Origin: Xanthomonas sp. GPE 39
GTDB lineage: Bacteria > Pseudomonadota > Gammaproteobacteria > Xanthomonadales > Xanthomonadaceae
DNA: 64,000 nucleotides
Direction of reading: 5' to 3'
Assembly (NCBI RefSeq): GCF_000963005.1
Contig: NZ_JZHZ01000007.1
Location: 1,034,025 to 1,098,024 of the forward strand
In this document: one piece after another, positions 29,992 to 38,314 of the stretch
Position numbering within the stretch: position 1 is the first letter of the stretch
Layout: each line of letters begins with the position of its first letter
Translations under genes and position numbers: made by a program
The notes under the pieces: model-generated
Databases searched by the model: none
The model's input: only the letters and a program-made list of their open reading frames with translations
What the model was told of the DNA's origin: nothing

Positions 29992-30650
29992 ACCGAACCT
30001 TATATCGTACTCGCATCAAGTTCTGCGGCATGACGCGTGCCGGCGACATCCGCCTTGCAGGCGAGTTGGGCGTGGATTCGGTCGGGTTCGTGTTCGCCCA
30101 TGGCAGTGCGCGGCGGGTCGCGCCGACCGAGGCGCGGGCGATGCGTCAGGCGGCTGCGCCGATGGTGGATGTGGTCGCATTGTTTCGCGACAATCCCAAA
30201 GATGAGGTGCGCGAGGTGCTGCGCACGCTGCGTCCGACGCTGTTGCAGTTCCACGGCGATGAAGACGATGGGTTTTGCCGCAGCTTCAACCTGCCTTATC
30301 TGAAGGCGGTGCCGATGGGCGGCGGCGAGGTCAATGCGCGCACGCTGCAGTTGCAGTTTCCCAACGCGGCCGGGTTTCTGTTCGATAGCCATGCTCCCGG
30401 CGAGAGCGGCGGGTCGGGCAAGACGTTCGACTGGGCGCGATTGCCAACCGGGCTGCATCGGCCGTTGCTGCTCGCTGGTGGCATTACCGGCGACAACGTC
30501 TTCGATGCGATCGTCTCCACATTACCGTGGGGTGTGGATGTCTCCAGTGGCATCGAAAGCCAGCCGGGGATCAAGGACGGCAACAAGATGCGCCGTTTCG
30601 TCGAGGAAGTCCGCCGCGCCGACTGCCACGAATTGGCCCACAGTCCCTGA
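29988..30650 (+). CDS. trpF: Phosphoribosylanthranilate isomerase
   Basis: Third step of tryptophan synthesis: isomerises phosphoribosylanthranilate to CdRP. This is a monofunctional TIM-barrel protein of 220 residues, not fused to TrpC as in E. coli. Signatures: [19 protein letters not shown] with the catalytic Cys, [22 protein letters not shown] with the catalytic Asp on the following strand region, [11 protein letters not shown], and [19 protein letters not shown] for phosphate binding. It starts inside the truA stop codon. trpB and trpA lie 1.1 kb downstream, separated by a convergent regulator gene. Confidence 0.97.
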   Translation: MNRTLYRTRIKFCGMTRAGDIRLAGELGVDSVGFVFAHGSARRVAPTEARAMRQAAAPMVDVVALFRDNPKDEVREVLRTLRPTLLQFHGDEDDGFCRSFNLPYLKAVPMGGGEVNARTLQLQFPNAAGFLFDSHAPGESGGSGKTFDWARLPTGLHRPLLLAGGITGDNVFDAIVSTLPWGVDVSSGIESQPGIKDGNKMRRFVEEVRRADCHELAHSP

Positions 30651-30659
30651 GTGCGGCAA

Positions 30660-30684
30660 CGTCCGCCGCGTGATGCGGCGGACG
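30660..30684. terminator. Hairpin between convergent trpF and lysR-type gene
   Basis: Perfect 10-bp inverted repeat CGTCCGCCGC / GCGGCGGACG around GTGAT, 9 bases after the trpF stop. There is no T-tract, but its place between convergent genes fits a terminator. Confidence 0.5.
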
Positions 30685-30745
30685 CATCCTGGCTCGCGTT
30701 CGTTCCTGTCGTCAATTTGCAGGGCGCCGCGTTAGTGTGGGCGTC

Positions 30746-31639
30746 TCACCCGCGCAATTCGGTGGCCAGCCAGCCGGCCAGCGCTTCCACTCTGGGGTCT
30801 TGCCTTTCGCGTCGCGTGCATAGTGCCCATTGCCCGCCGGTTTCGACGAAGCCCCATGGCGCCAGCAAGCGTCCGTTGGTCAGATCGTCGGCGACCAGGG
30901 GCTGTGGCGCGATCGCCACGCCAATCCCGGCCAGTGCCGCTTCGAGCAGGTAGTACAGATGCTCGAAGCCGGTGCCGTAGCGCAACTGCGTCGGGCTCAT
31001 GCCTTGTGTCTGAGCCCAGGCCGGCCAAGCCTGTGGCCGCGACGCGGTATGTAGCAGCGGCCACTGCAGCAGCGCCGTCGGTGCCGCTGCACACAGCGTC
31101 TGCGCCTGTGGCAGCGCAGGGCTGAGCACCGGGCCGATCCGTTCCGGTGCCAGCACGTGAACCTGCCAATCCTGCGGCCATGGCGCCTGACCCAATAGCA
31201 GCACGGCATCCAGTCCCTCCAGGTCGGTGGCGAACTCGCCCTCGTGTGCGGACAAGTGCAGGGTGAGCGCGGGTAAATCGCGTTGCAGTGCCTGCAGGCG
31301 CGGGATCATCCAGCGGGCCAGAATGCTGCCTGGACAGCCTAATACCAGTGCCGACGGCCGGCTCGGCTGGCGCAGTTCTGCCACGGCATCGTGCAAATGG
31401 GCGAAGGCGCTGCCGACCGCCTCGCATAGGCGTTCGCCGGCGGCGGTCGGACAAATGCCGCGTCCCGCGCGGCGCAGCAGTGCCAGTCCCAGGTCCTCCT
31501 CCAGCAAGCGTACCTGACGGCTCACCGCGCCATGGGTAACGTGCAGTTCCGCCGCTGCGGCACCGACGCTGCGCAGTCTGGCGGTAGCCTCGAATGCGCG
31601 CAGGGCATTGAGCGAGGGGAGGCGGCGCAGGGCGTTCAT
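30746..31639 (-). CDS. LysR-family regulator, TrpI-like, divergent from trpBA
   Basis: DNA-binding transcription factor of 297 residues. The N-terminal winged helix-turn-helix reads LPSLNALRAFEATARLRSVGAAAAELHVTHGAVSRQVRLLEEDLG, and the effector-binding domain follows (about 90-295). The start LPSLNALRAFEA puts it in the GcvA/TrpI branch. It is transcribed away from trpB with 97 bases between the start codons. In pseudomonads TrpI, encoded divergently next to trpBA, activates that operon in response to indoleglycerol phosphate. The same arrangement here makes that role the best guess, but it is inferred from context. A CTGAC-N7-GTCAG palindrome lies 11 bases before its start, placed for autoregulation. 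Confidence 0.85.
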   Translation of the reverse strand: MNALRRLPSLNALRAFEATARLRSVGAAAAELHVTHGAVSRQVRLLEEDLGLALLRRAGRGICPTAAGERLCEAVGSAFAHLHDAVAELRQPSRPSALVLGCPGSILARWMIPRLQALQRDLPALTLHLSAHEGEFATDLEGLDAVLLLGQAPWPQDWQVHVLAPERIGPVLSPALPQAQTLCAAAPTALLQWPLLHTASRPQAWPAWAQTQGMSPTQLRYGTGFEHLYYLLEAALAGIGVAIAPQPLVADDLTNGRLLAPWGFVETGGQWALCTRRERQDPRVEALAGWLATELRG

Positions 31640-31649
31640 GTGAATTTTC

Positions 31650-31666
31650 CTGACATATATGGTCAG
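31650..31666. promoter_or_regulatory. LysR-type operator palindrome between lysR and trpB
   Basis: CTGACATATATGGTCAG has perfect 5-bp arms (CTGAC/GTCAG) and an AT-rich centre, fitting the T-N11-A dyad of LysR-type sites. It lies 11 bases upstream of the regulator start and 71 bases before trpB. It is the likely binding site through which the regulator controls itself and trpBA. Confidence 0.6.
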
Positions 31667-31736
31667 ATTTTATAGGTTTTTACGTGGGAACATGTGCGCT
31701 AAAGTGTTTCCCTGCTTCCGCTGCCCAGCGACTGCC

Positions 31737-32954
31737 ATGTCCTCTGTTCCCGTCAGCGACTTCCATGCCTATCCCGATGCCGCCGGCCATTTCGGTCGCT
31801 ATGGCGGTCGTTTCGTCGCCGAGACCCTGATCGGCCCGCTGCATGAGTTGGCTGCCGCCTACGATGCTGCGCGCCGGGATCCGGCGTTCATCGCCGCCTA
31901 CGACAAGGATCTTGCCCATTACGTTGGCCGGCCCAGCCCGATCTACCATGCCGAGCGACTTAGTCGCGAAGTTGGCGGCGCGCAGATCCTGCTCAAGCGC
32001 GAAGACCTCAATCACACTGGCGCGCACAAGATCAACAACACCATCGGCCAGGCTTTGCTGGCCAATCGCATGGGCAAGACCCGCATCATCGCCGAGACCG
32101 GCGCGGGTCAGCACGGCGTGGCCAGTGCCACCGTGGCCGCGCGGCTGGGGTTGGAGTGCGTGGTGTACATGGGCGCCACCGATATCGAGCGGCAAAAGAT
32201 CAACGTCTACCGGATGAAGCTGCTCGGCGCCACGGTGGTGCCGGTGACGTCCGGTTCGGCCACGCTCAAGGACGCGCTCAACGAGGCCATGCGCGATTGG
32301 GTGACCAATGTGCAGGACACCTTCTACATCATCGGTACCGTTGCCGGTCCCGATCCGTATCCGCGCATGGTGCGCGATTTCAACGCCATCGTCGGGCGCG
32401 AAGCACGCGCGCAGATGCTGCAGGACTACGGTCGCCTGCCGGATGCGATCAGCGCCTGCGTCGGTGGCGGTAGCAACGCCATCGGTATGTTCCACGCCTT
32501 TCTCAACGATGCTTCGGTGAAAATCTACGGTGCCGAAGCCGCAGGCGACGGCATCGCCAGCGGTCGCCACGCCGCTTCGATCGCCGCCGGGCGTCCGGGT
32601 GTGCTGCATGGCAACCGCACCTACGTGATCTGCGACGACGATGGGCAGATTATCGAGACCCATTCGGTTTCCGCTGGCCTGGACTACCCAGGTGTCGGTC
32701 CCGAACATGCCTTCCTGGCCGACAGCGGTCGCGCCACCTATCAGGGCATCACCGACGACGAGGCGCTGGCCGCGTTCCATCTGCTGGCACATACCGAGGG
32801 CATTCTCGCTGCACTGGAGTCCAGTCACGCGGTGGCGCAAGCGATCAAGCTGGCGCGGGATTTGCCCAAGGACGCGCTGGTGCTGTGCAACCTTTCCGGT
32901 CGCGGCGACAAGGATGTGCACACCATCGCCGCGCGCGAAGGGTTGACGCTGTGA
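31737..32954 (+). CDS. trpB: Tryptophan synthase beta chain
   Basis: PLP enzyme joining indole and serine to give tryptophan, in complex with TrpA. ATG 31737 gives 405 residues; the upstream open frame crosses the regulatory region. Signatures: [21 protein letters not shown], the PLP-Lys motif [35 protein letters not shown], and [13 protein letters not shown] for phosphate binding. The trpA gene follows after 142 bases, longer than the usual tight trpB-trpA junction, with a short coupled ORF in between. Confidence 0.98.
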   Translation: MSSVPVSDFHAYPDAAGHFGRYGGRFVAETLIGPLHELAAAYDAARRDPAFIAAYDKDLAHYVGRPSPIYHAERLSREVGGAQILLKREDLNHTGAHKINNTIGQALLANRMGKTRIIAETGAGQHGVASATVAARLGLECVVYMGATDIERQKINVYRMKLLGATVVPVTSGSATLKDALNEAMRDWVTNVQDTFYIIGTVAGPDPYPRMVRDFNAIVGREARAQMLQDYGRLPDAISACVGGGSNAIGMFHAFLNDASVKIYGAEAAGDGIASGRHAASIAAGRPGVLHGNRTYVICDDDGQIIETHSVSAGLDYPGVGPEHAFLADSGRATYQGITDDEALAAFHLLAHTEGILAALESSHAVAQAIKLARDLPKDALVLCNLSGRGDKDVHTIAAREGLTL

Positions 32955-33025
32955 GCGCGTTTGCTGTGATGCGCTGCTGTACCGCGTGGTCGCGCGTTGG
33001 CGATGGTGCGCAGAACGAGGACGTA

Positions 33026-33100
33026 ATGGGAGAAAACAACGTGGAAACGAAGTGTTGCAGCATCGTGGATGCGCTGGCCTGCATCGGAGGTCGTCCGTGA
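33026..33100 (+). CDS. Possible 24-residue peptide upstream of and coupled to trpA
   Basis: ATG at 33026 has a GAGGA ribosome site 6 bases upstream. The 24 codons read [24 protein letters not shown] and their TGA overlaps the GTG start of trpA (GTGA), while the trpA ribosome site GGAGG is inside the short frame. Three cysteines are present. No known family is recognised. It may be a real peptide, a translational-coupling device for trpA, or chance. Confidence 0.35.
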   Translation: MGENNVETKCCSIVDALACIGGRP

Positions 33101-33915
33101 GTGTGGCTGTTGGGCGCATCGCCGCGCGGTTGGAGCTGTTGCGCCAGGCTGGACGCAAGGCGCTGATTCCGTTCTTGACCGCCGGAGATCCCTCGCTGGA
33201 GGCGACCGTGCCGGCGATGCATGCGCTGGTCGAGGCCGGGGCCGATGTGATCGAACTGGGCGTGCCGTTTTCCGATCCCATGGCCGATGGTCCGACCATC
33301 CAGCGCAGTTCAGAGCGCGCGCTGGCGCGCGGTGCCGGGCTGCGCTACGTGTTGGAGACAGTCAGTGCATTCCGCCGCGACGATACGGTTACGCCGGTGG
33401 TGCTGATGGGCTATCTCAACCCGGTCGAAATCCACGGCACTGCGCGTTTTGCCGAGGAGGCGGTGGCCGCTGGCGTGGATGGCGTGCTGTTGGTCGACTT
33501 GCCGCCGGAAGAGTCGGTCGAGACCCTGGCGGTGTTCGCCGACGCCGGTCTCGATTTGATCGTGCTTGCCTCGCCGACCACCAGCGATGCGCGCCTGAAC
33601 CTGTTATGCGATACGGCGCGTGGCTACCTCTACTACGTCAGTTTCGCCGGCGTGACCGGGGCCGACCGGCTGGATACGCACGCTGCCGGTGATCGGTTGC
33701 GCCAGTTACGGGCGCGTTGTCCGGTGCCGGTGGTGGCCGGCTTCGGCATCAAGGACGCCGCCAGCGCCAAGGCCATGGCGACCGATGCCGATGGCGTGGT
33801 GGTCGGCAGCGCCCTGGTTGCCGCACTCGCCGAGGCTGCGACCCCACAGGCGGCGCGCGCTGCCGCCCTGGCGTTCCTGGCGCCTCTGCGACAGGCGCTG
33901 GACACGCACGGCTGA
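33097..33915 (+). CDS. trpA: Tryptophan synthase alpha chain
   Basis: Splits indole-3-glycerol phosphate to indole, which is channelled to TrpB. GTG 33097, with GGAGG 6 bases upstream, gives 272 residues beginning [33 protein letters not shown]. The catalytic Glu is in [19 protein letters not shown] together with the next conserved Asp, and VDLPPEES plus GVTGADRL are standard. [31 protein letters not shown] is the phosphate-binding end. It is followed 113 bases later by accD, a linkage common in proteobacteria. Confidence 0.97.
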   Translation: MSVAVGRIAARLELLRQAGRKALIPFLTAGDPSLEATVPAMHALVEAGADVIELGVPFSDPMADGPTIQRSSERALARGAGLRYVLETVSAFRRDDTVTPVVLMGYLNPVEIHGTARFAEEAVAAGVDGVLLVDLPPEESVETLAVFADAGLDLIVLASPTTSDARLNLLCDTARGYLYYVSFAGVTGADRLDTHAAGDRLRQLRARCPVPVVAGFGIKDAASAKAMATDADGVVVGSALVAALAEAATPQAARAAALAFLAPLRQALDTHG

Positions 33916-34028
33916 GCCCCGGCCCCGTACGTGTCCGGCCAGGGCACGTGCCACCCAGGCCCGCGCCCTGCGCTAGACTGTCGCCCCTTAGTGGCCCGAC
34001 GGGCCGCGCGACTGGATCGTCATTCAGC

Positions 34029-34916
<888 letters not shown>

Positions 34917-34920
34917 CGCT

Positions 34921-34940
34921 GGGGACCCGGGTCCCGGGTC
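34921..34940. repeat. CCCGGGT-type palindromic repeat between accD and glmM
   Basis: GGGGACCCGGGTCCCGGGTC stands directly after accD. A near-identical block occurs about 12 kb away between nuoD and nuoE (46934-46951), sharing CCCGGGTCCCGGGT. More degenerate copies (GGTCCCGATTCCCGAGTTCC) lie at about 35029-35045 before glmM. This looks like a dispersed intergenic repeat of the chromosome. Confidence 0.6.
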
Positions 34941-35051
34941 AGGCGGTTTCTCGCAGCGGATGTATCGCGCAATCAGCGCGCGTGCGTCCATCGCTGGCAG
35001 CGCTGTGCGCTTTTTCCGGGTCTGCGGTCCCGATTCCCGAGTTCCGGCGGT

Positions 35052-36395
35052 ATGAGCGTGCGCAAGTATTTCGGCACTGATGGCATCCGTGGCCGGGTCG
35101 GCCAGGGCGCGATTTCGGCCGACTTCGTCATGCGCCTGGGCAACGCGCTGGGCAGGGTATTGGTCGCCTCGGGCAATGCACAGCCGACCGTGGTGATCGG
35201 CAAGGACACGCGCATTTCCGGGTACATGTTCGAGTCGGCGCTGGAGGCCGGGCTGGTCGCGGCAGGCACCAACGTGCAGCTGTTCGGTCCGATGCCGACG
35301 CCGGCCGTAGCGTTTTTGACCCGCACGCTCGGGGCCGATGCCGGCATCGTCATTAGCGCCTCGCACAATCCGCACTACGACAACGGCATCAAGTTCTTTT
35401 CCGCCGAGGGCGAGAAACTCGACGATGCGACCGAGCTGGCGATTGAAGCGGCACTCGATGCGCCGTTCGCCACGGTGGAATCGGAGCGTCTGGGCAAGGC
35501 GATGCGCGCGCGCGATGCGATCGGCCGCTACATCGAATTCTGCAAGGCCAGCGTCTCGCGCGGTTTCGACTTGCGCGGGCTGAAGCTGGTGCTGGACTGC
35601 GCGCATGGCGCGACCTATCACATCGCGCCGCTGTTGTTCCGCGAACTGGGCGCGGAGGTGATCGCCATTGGCGCGGCGCCGGACGGGCTCAATATCAACG
35701 CCGGCGTCGGCTCGATGCATATCGATACCCTGGCCGATCACGTGCGCCGTCACGGCGCGCACCTGGGCATTGCCTTCGACGGTGACGGCGACCGCGTGTT
35801 GATGGCCGACGATCAGGGCAATCCGGTCGATGGCGACGACTTGCTGTATGTGCTGGCGTGCGGCTGGCACGCCACTGGCCGCTTGCGTGGCCCGGTGGTC
35901 GGCACGCTGATGACCAACTACGGGCTGGAAAAGGCGTTGGCGCAGTTGCAGTTGCCCTTCCTGCGCGCCAAGGTCGGCGACCGCAACGTCCATCAGGCGC
36001 TGGTCGAACACGGCGGGGTGCTCGGCGGCGAGACCTCCGGGCACATGCTGTGCCTGGATCGGGCCACCACAGGCGATGCCATCGTGAGTGCGTTGCAAGT
36101 GCTGGAAGTGCTCAAGCGCTCCGGTCAGACCTTGCGTCAGGCGCTGAAAGACCTGCACAAAGTGCCGCAGCAGACGATCAACGTGCGCTTGCAGCCCGGT
36201 GTGCGCCCGCTGGAGGCGGCCAGTGTGCAGGCCGCGCAGGTGGCGGCGCAGGCGGCAGTGCAGGGGCGCGGGCGTGCTTTCCTGCGCGCTTCCGGCACCG
36301 AGCCGGTGGTGCGGGTCACGGTCGAAGCCGACGATGTCGAATTGATGCGCCGCACCTTGGATGCACTCGTCGAGGCGGTCCGTGACGCGGCGTGA
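35052..36395 (+). CDS. glmM: Phosphoglucosamine mutase
   Basis: Converts glucosamine-6-phosphate to glucosamine-1-phosphate for UDP-GlcNAc, and hence peptidoglycan and LPS. It has 447 residues with [15 protein letters not shown] at the start, the phosphoserine loop [18 protein letters not shown] (active Ser near residue 101), the metal-binding [10 protein letters not shown], sugar-binding GETSGHMLC, and the C-terminal phosphate loop [14 protein letters not shown]. Length is normal. A possible 29-codon membrane peptide frame overlaps its last codons in another frame. Confidence 0.98.
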   Translation: MSVRKYFGTDGIRGRVGQGAISADFVMRLGNALGRVLVASGNAQPTVVIGKDTRISGYMFESALEAGLVAAGTNVQLFGPMPTPAVAFLTRTLGADAGIVISASHNPHYDNGIKFFSAEGEKLDDATELAIEAALDAPFATVESERLGKAMRARDAIGRYIEFCKASVSRGFDLRGLKLVLDCAHGATYHIAPLLFRELGAEVIAIGAAPDGLNINAGVGSMHIDTLADHVRRHGAHLGIAFDGDGDRVLMADDQGNPVDGDDLLYVLACGWHATGRLRGPVVGTLMTNYGLEKALAQLQLPFLRAKVGDRNVHQALVEHGGVLGGETSGHMLCLDRATTGDAIVSALQVLEVLKRSGQTLRQALKDLHKVPQQTINVRLQPGVRPLEAASVQAAQVAAQAAVQGRGRAFLRASGTEPVVRVTVEADDVELMRRTLDALVEAVRDAA

Positions 36396-36471
36396 GTCGA
36401 TCGTTATCGGCATCGTGGTGGTGATCGCCAAGGCGGCCACGTTTTACCTGCTGTATCGCCTATTGTGTTGA
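36382..36471 (+). CDS. Possible 29-residue single-span membrane peptide overlapping glmM
   Basis: GTG 36382, inside the 3' end of glmM in another frame, opens 29 codons reading [20 protein letters not shown] then [10 protein letters not shown] basic N-terminus precedes one clear hydrophobic span of about 18 residues. The frame continues 76 bases past the glmM stop, so translational coupling is possible. No ribosome site is strong and no family is known; this may be chance. Confidence 0.3.
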   Translation: MTRRESIVIGIVVVIAKAATFYLLYRLLC

Positions 36472-36499
36472 GTGCGGTGTTTGCATCCTTTTGAAGACG

Positions 36500-37453
36500 A
36501 TGACCATTGTTGCCATGACCGCGCGCATTCCCACCTTGGACATCACCCGCTTTGACAGCGACCGCGACGCCTTCGTCGCCGAACTGGGCGCGGCGTACCG
36601 CGAGTGGGGGTTTGCCGGTATCCGTCACCACGGCATCGCACAGGCGCAGATCGATGCTGCCTATGCTGTATTCAAGGCGTTTTTTGCCTTGCCCGAAGCG
36701 GTCAAGCGCAAATACCACGTGCCCGGCGGTGGCGGTGCGCGCGGCTACACCCCTTTTGGCGTAGAAACCGCCAAGGGTGCTCAGCACTTCGACCTGAAAG
36801 AGTTCTGGCATATCGGTCGCGAAATCGCCGACGATGCCAAGCACCGCGAGGTGATGCCGCCTAACGTGTGGCCGAGCGAAGTGCCGGAGTTTCGCGCACA
36901 CGGCTATGGCTTGTACCAGTCGCTGGATCGACTCGGTGCGCGGGTACTGTCCGCGCTGGCGCTGCATATCGGCCTGCCCGAGGACTATTTTGTCGACAAG
37001 ACCGACTCGGGCAATTCGATCCTGCGTCCGATCCATTATCCGCCGATTACTGCCGACGACATCCCCAATGTGCGTGCCGGCGCTCATGAGGACATCAATC
37101 TGATCACGCTGCTAGTCGGGGCTAGCGCCGCTGGTTTGGAAGTGAAGTCCAGGCAGGGCGAATGGGTACCGTTTACCTCCGACGCCGATACCATCGTGGT
37201 CAACATCGGCGATATGCTGCAGCGGCTGACCAATCATGTGTATCCCTCGACCACGCATCGCGTGATCAATCCGCCGGGGGAGCAGGCGCGCGCGCCGCGT
37301 TACTCGGTGCCGTTTTTCCTGCATCCCAACCCGGATTTCCTGATCGACGTGCTGCCTGTGTGCATCAGTGCCGACAATCCCAATCGCTATCCCGAGCCGA
37401 TCACTGCGCATGGCTATCTGGAAGAGCGCCTGCGCGAGATCAATCTGAGGTAA
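36500..37453 (+). CDS. 2-oxoglutarate/Fe(II)-dependent oxygenase, isopenicillin N synthase-like
   Basis: Non-haem iron oxygenase of the isopenicillin N synthase/DIOX superfamily, 317 residues from ATG 36500 (TTG 36491 and ATG 36515 are in frame). The N-terminal DIOX domain starts IPTLDITRFDSDRDAFVAEL and continues WGFAGIRHHGI; the C-terminal 2OG-FeII domain carries HEDINLITLLVG (His and Asp ligands), VYPSTTHRVINPP (distal His) and APRYSVPFF (the Arg-x-Ser that binds 2-oxoglutarate). All cofactor residues are present, so it should be active. Bacterial members are often housekeeping enzymes of unknown substrate. No beta-lactam pathway genes are near. Confidence 0.88.
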   Translation: MTIVAMTARIPTLDITRFDSDRDAFVAELGAAYREWGFAGIRHHGIAQAQIDAAYAVFKAFFALPEAVKRKYHVPGGGGARGYTPFGVETAKGAQHFDLKEFWHIGREIADDAKHREVMPPNVWPSEVPEFRAHGYGLYQSLDRLGARVLSALALHIGLPEDYFVDKTDSGNSILRPIHYPPITADDIPNVRAGAHEDINLITLLVGASAAGLEVKSRQGEWVPFTSDADTIVVNIGDMLQRLTNHVYPSTTHRVINPPGEQARAPRYSVPFFLHPNPDFLIDVLPVCISADNPNRYPEPITAHGYLEERLREINLR

Positions 37454-37609
37454 CCTCGCCCGCAACGCTCCGTGCCGCCGCCGGGACGCCCAGCGGCAGG
37501 AAACGGCCTAAAGCCGGGTCCGGTCACGGCCGATATTGTTGGCAGGTCGCCCTCCACGCGCCGTCCGGAAGGTCCGGGCGCTGCTAGCCGGGCCCGTAGA
37601 GAGGGTGCG
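37454..37609 (+). promoter_or_regulatory. Structured GC-rich leader of the cupredoxin/GGDEF-EAL operon
   Basis: This 156-base region before the operon has several self-complementary segments, including CGGCC (37504-37508) pairing with GGCCG (37528-37532). In order it contains GGGACGC (37483-37489), AGC, CGGCCTAAA and AGGTCGC, which resemble pieces of the c-di-GMP-I (GEMM) riboswitch core. The match is partial: the GAAA tetraloop hairpin and GCAAACC element are not seen. It may equally be chance in GC-rich DNA. Confidence 0.25.
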
Positions 37610-38314
37610 ATGACAAGGCGGACGAGATCCTTCGGGCGGCAAGGTCGCCACTGCTGGCTCGCAGTGGTGCTTGGGCTGGCTGTGTTGCCGGCAGCGGCCA
37701 CGCCGGTCACTGTGGTCGTGACCGATGCCGCTGGGCCGCTGGCCGATGCCGTGGTCAGTCTGCAACCGGCTACGCCGACACGTCAGGCCTCGCCGGCCTC
37801 GTCGGTGACGGCGACGATGGATCAGGTCAACTCGCAGTTCGTGCCTGCTGTGCTGGCGGTGCAGGTCGGTAGCTTGGTGCGCTTTCCCAACCGCGATCAG
37901 ATCCGTCACCAGGTATATTCCTTCTCGCCGGCCAAGCGCTTCGAGCTGCCGCTATACCAGGGCAGCACTGCCAAGCCGGTGCGCTTCGATCAACCGGGCC
38001 TGGTCACGGTGGGCTGCAACATCCATGACTGGATGGTCGGCTACGTGATGGTGCTCGATACCCCGTATTTCGCCGTGACTGGTGCCGACGCGCAGGTGCG
38101 ACTGGACGTGCCGCCCGGCGTATACGAACTGCGGGTATGGCATCCGCGCCTGAGCGGTGCCGGTTATTCGCAGGCGCTGCAGGTGGCGCGTGCCCCGCTG
38201 CGCCAAGCGGTGCTGCTGTCCACCCGCGGGCCGGCGCAGGTCGTCCCGGAGGATCCGCGTATTCGTGCATTGCAGGACAAATTCCGTCGCAGCCAGACGG
38301 CGCCGACGCGATGA
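37610..38314 (+). CDS. Cupredoxin-like periplasmic protein ('methylamine utilization protein' type)
   Basis: Secreted 234-residue protein with a signal peptide ending near LPAAA-TP. Start ATG 37610 is set by GAGAGGG upstream. A carboxypeptidase-regulatory-like beta-sandwich start (VTVVVTDAAGPLADAVVSLQ) is followed by a plastocyanin-like part: FVPAVLAVQVGSLVRFPNRDQIRHQVYSFS, then VGCNIHDWMVGYVMVLDTPYF. His in DQIRHQ plus Cys, His and Met in CNIHDWM (near 136-142) form a plausible type-1 copper site. Such proteins are often labelled methylamine utilization proteins, but no methylamine genes are here. Its TGA overlaps the ATG of the GGDEF-EAL gene. Confidence 0.82.
   Translation: MTRRTRSFGRQGRHCWLAVVLGLAVLPAAATPVTVVVTDAAGPLADAVVSLQPATPTRQASPASSVTATMDQVNSQFVPAVLAVQVGSLVRFPNRDQIRHQVYSFSPAKRFELPLYQGSTAKPVRFDQPGLVTVGCNIHDWMVGYVMVLDTPYFAVTGADAQVRLDVPPGVYELRVWHPRLSGAGYSQALQVARAPLRQAVLLSTRGPAQVVPEDPRIRALQDKFRRSQTAPTR

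Noticed and set aside
36500-37453. Isopenicillin N synthase for beta-lactam synthesis
   Set aside because: Only superfamily motifs are present; no ACV synthetase or other beta-lactam genes lie in the window, and such oxygenases are widespread housekeeping proteins.
37454-37609. RNase P RNA-like motif (GGTCCGGGCGCTGC)
   Set aside because: Only one short resemblance to the conserved GGAAAGTCCGGGC segment; the region is far too short and lacks the other conserved regions.
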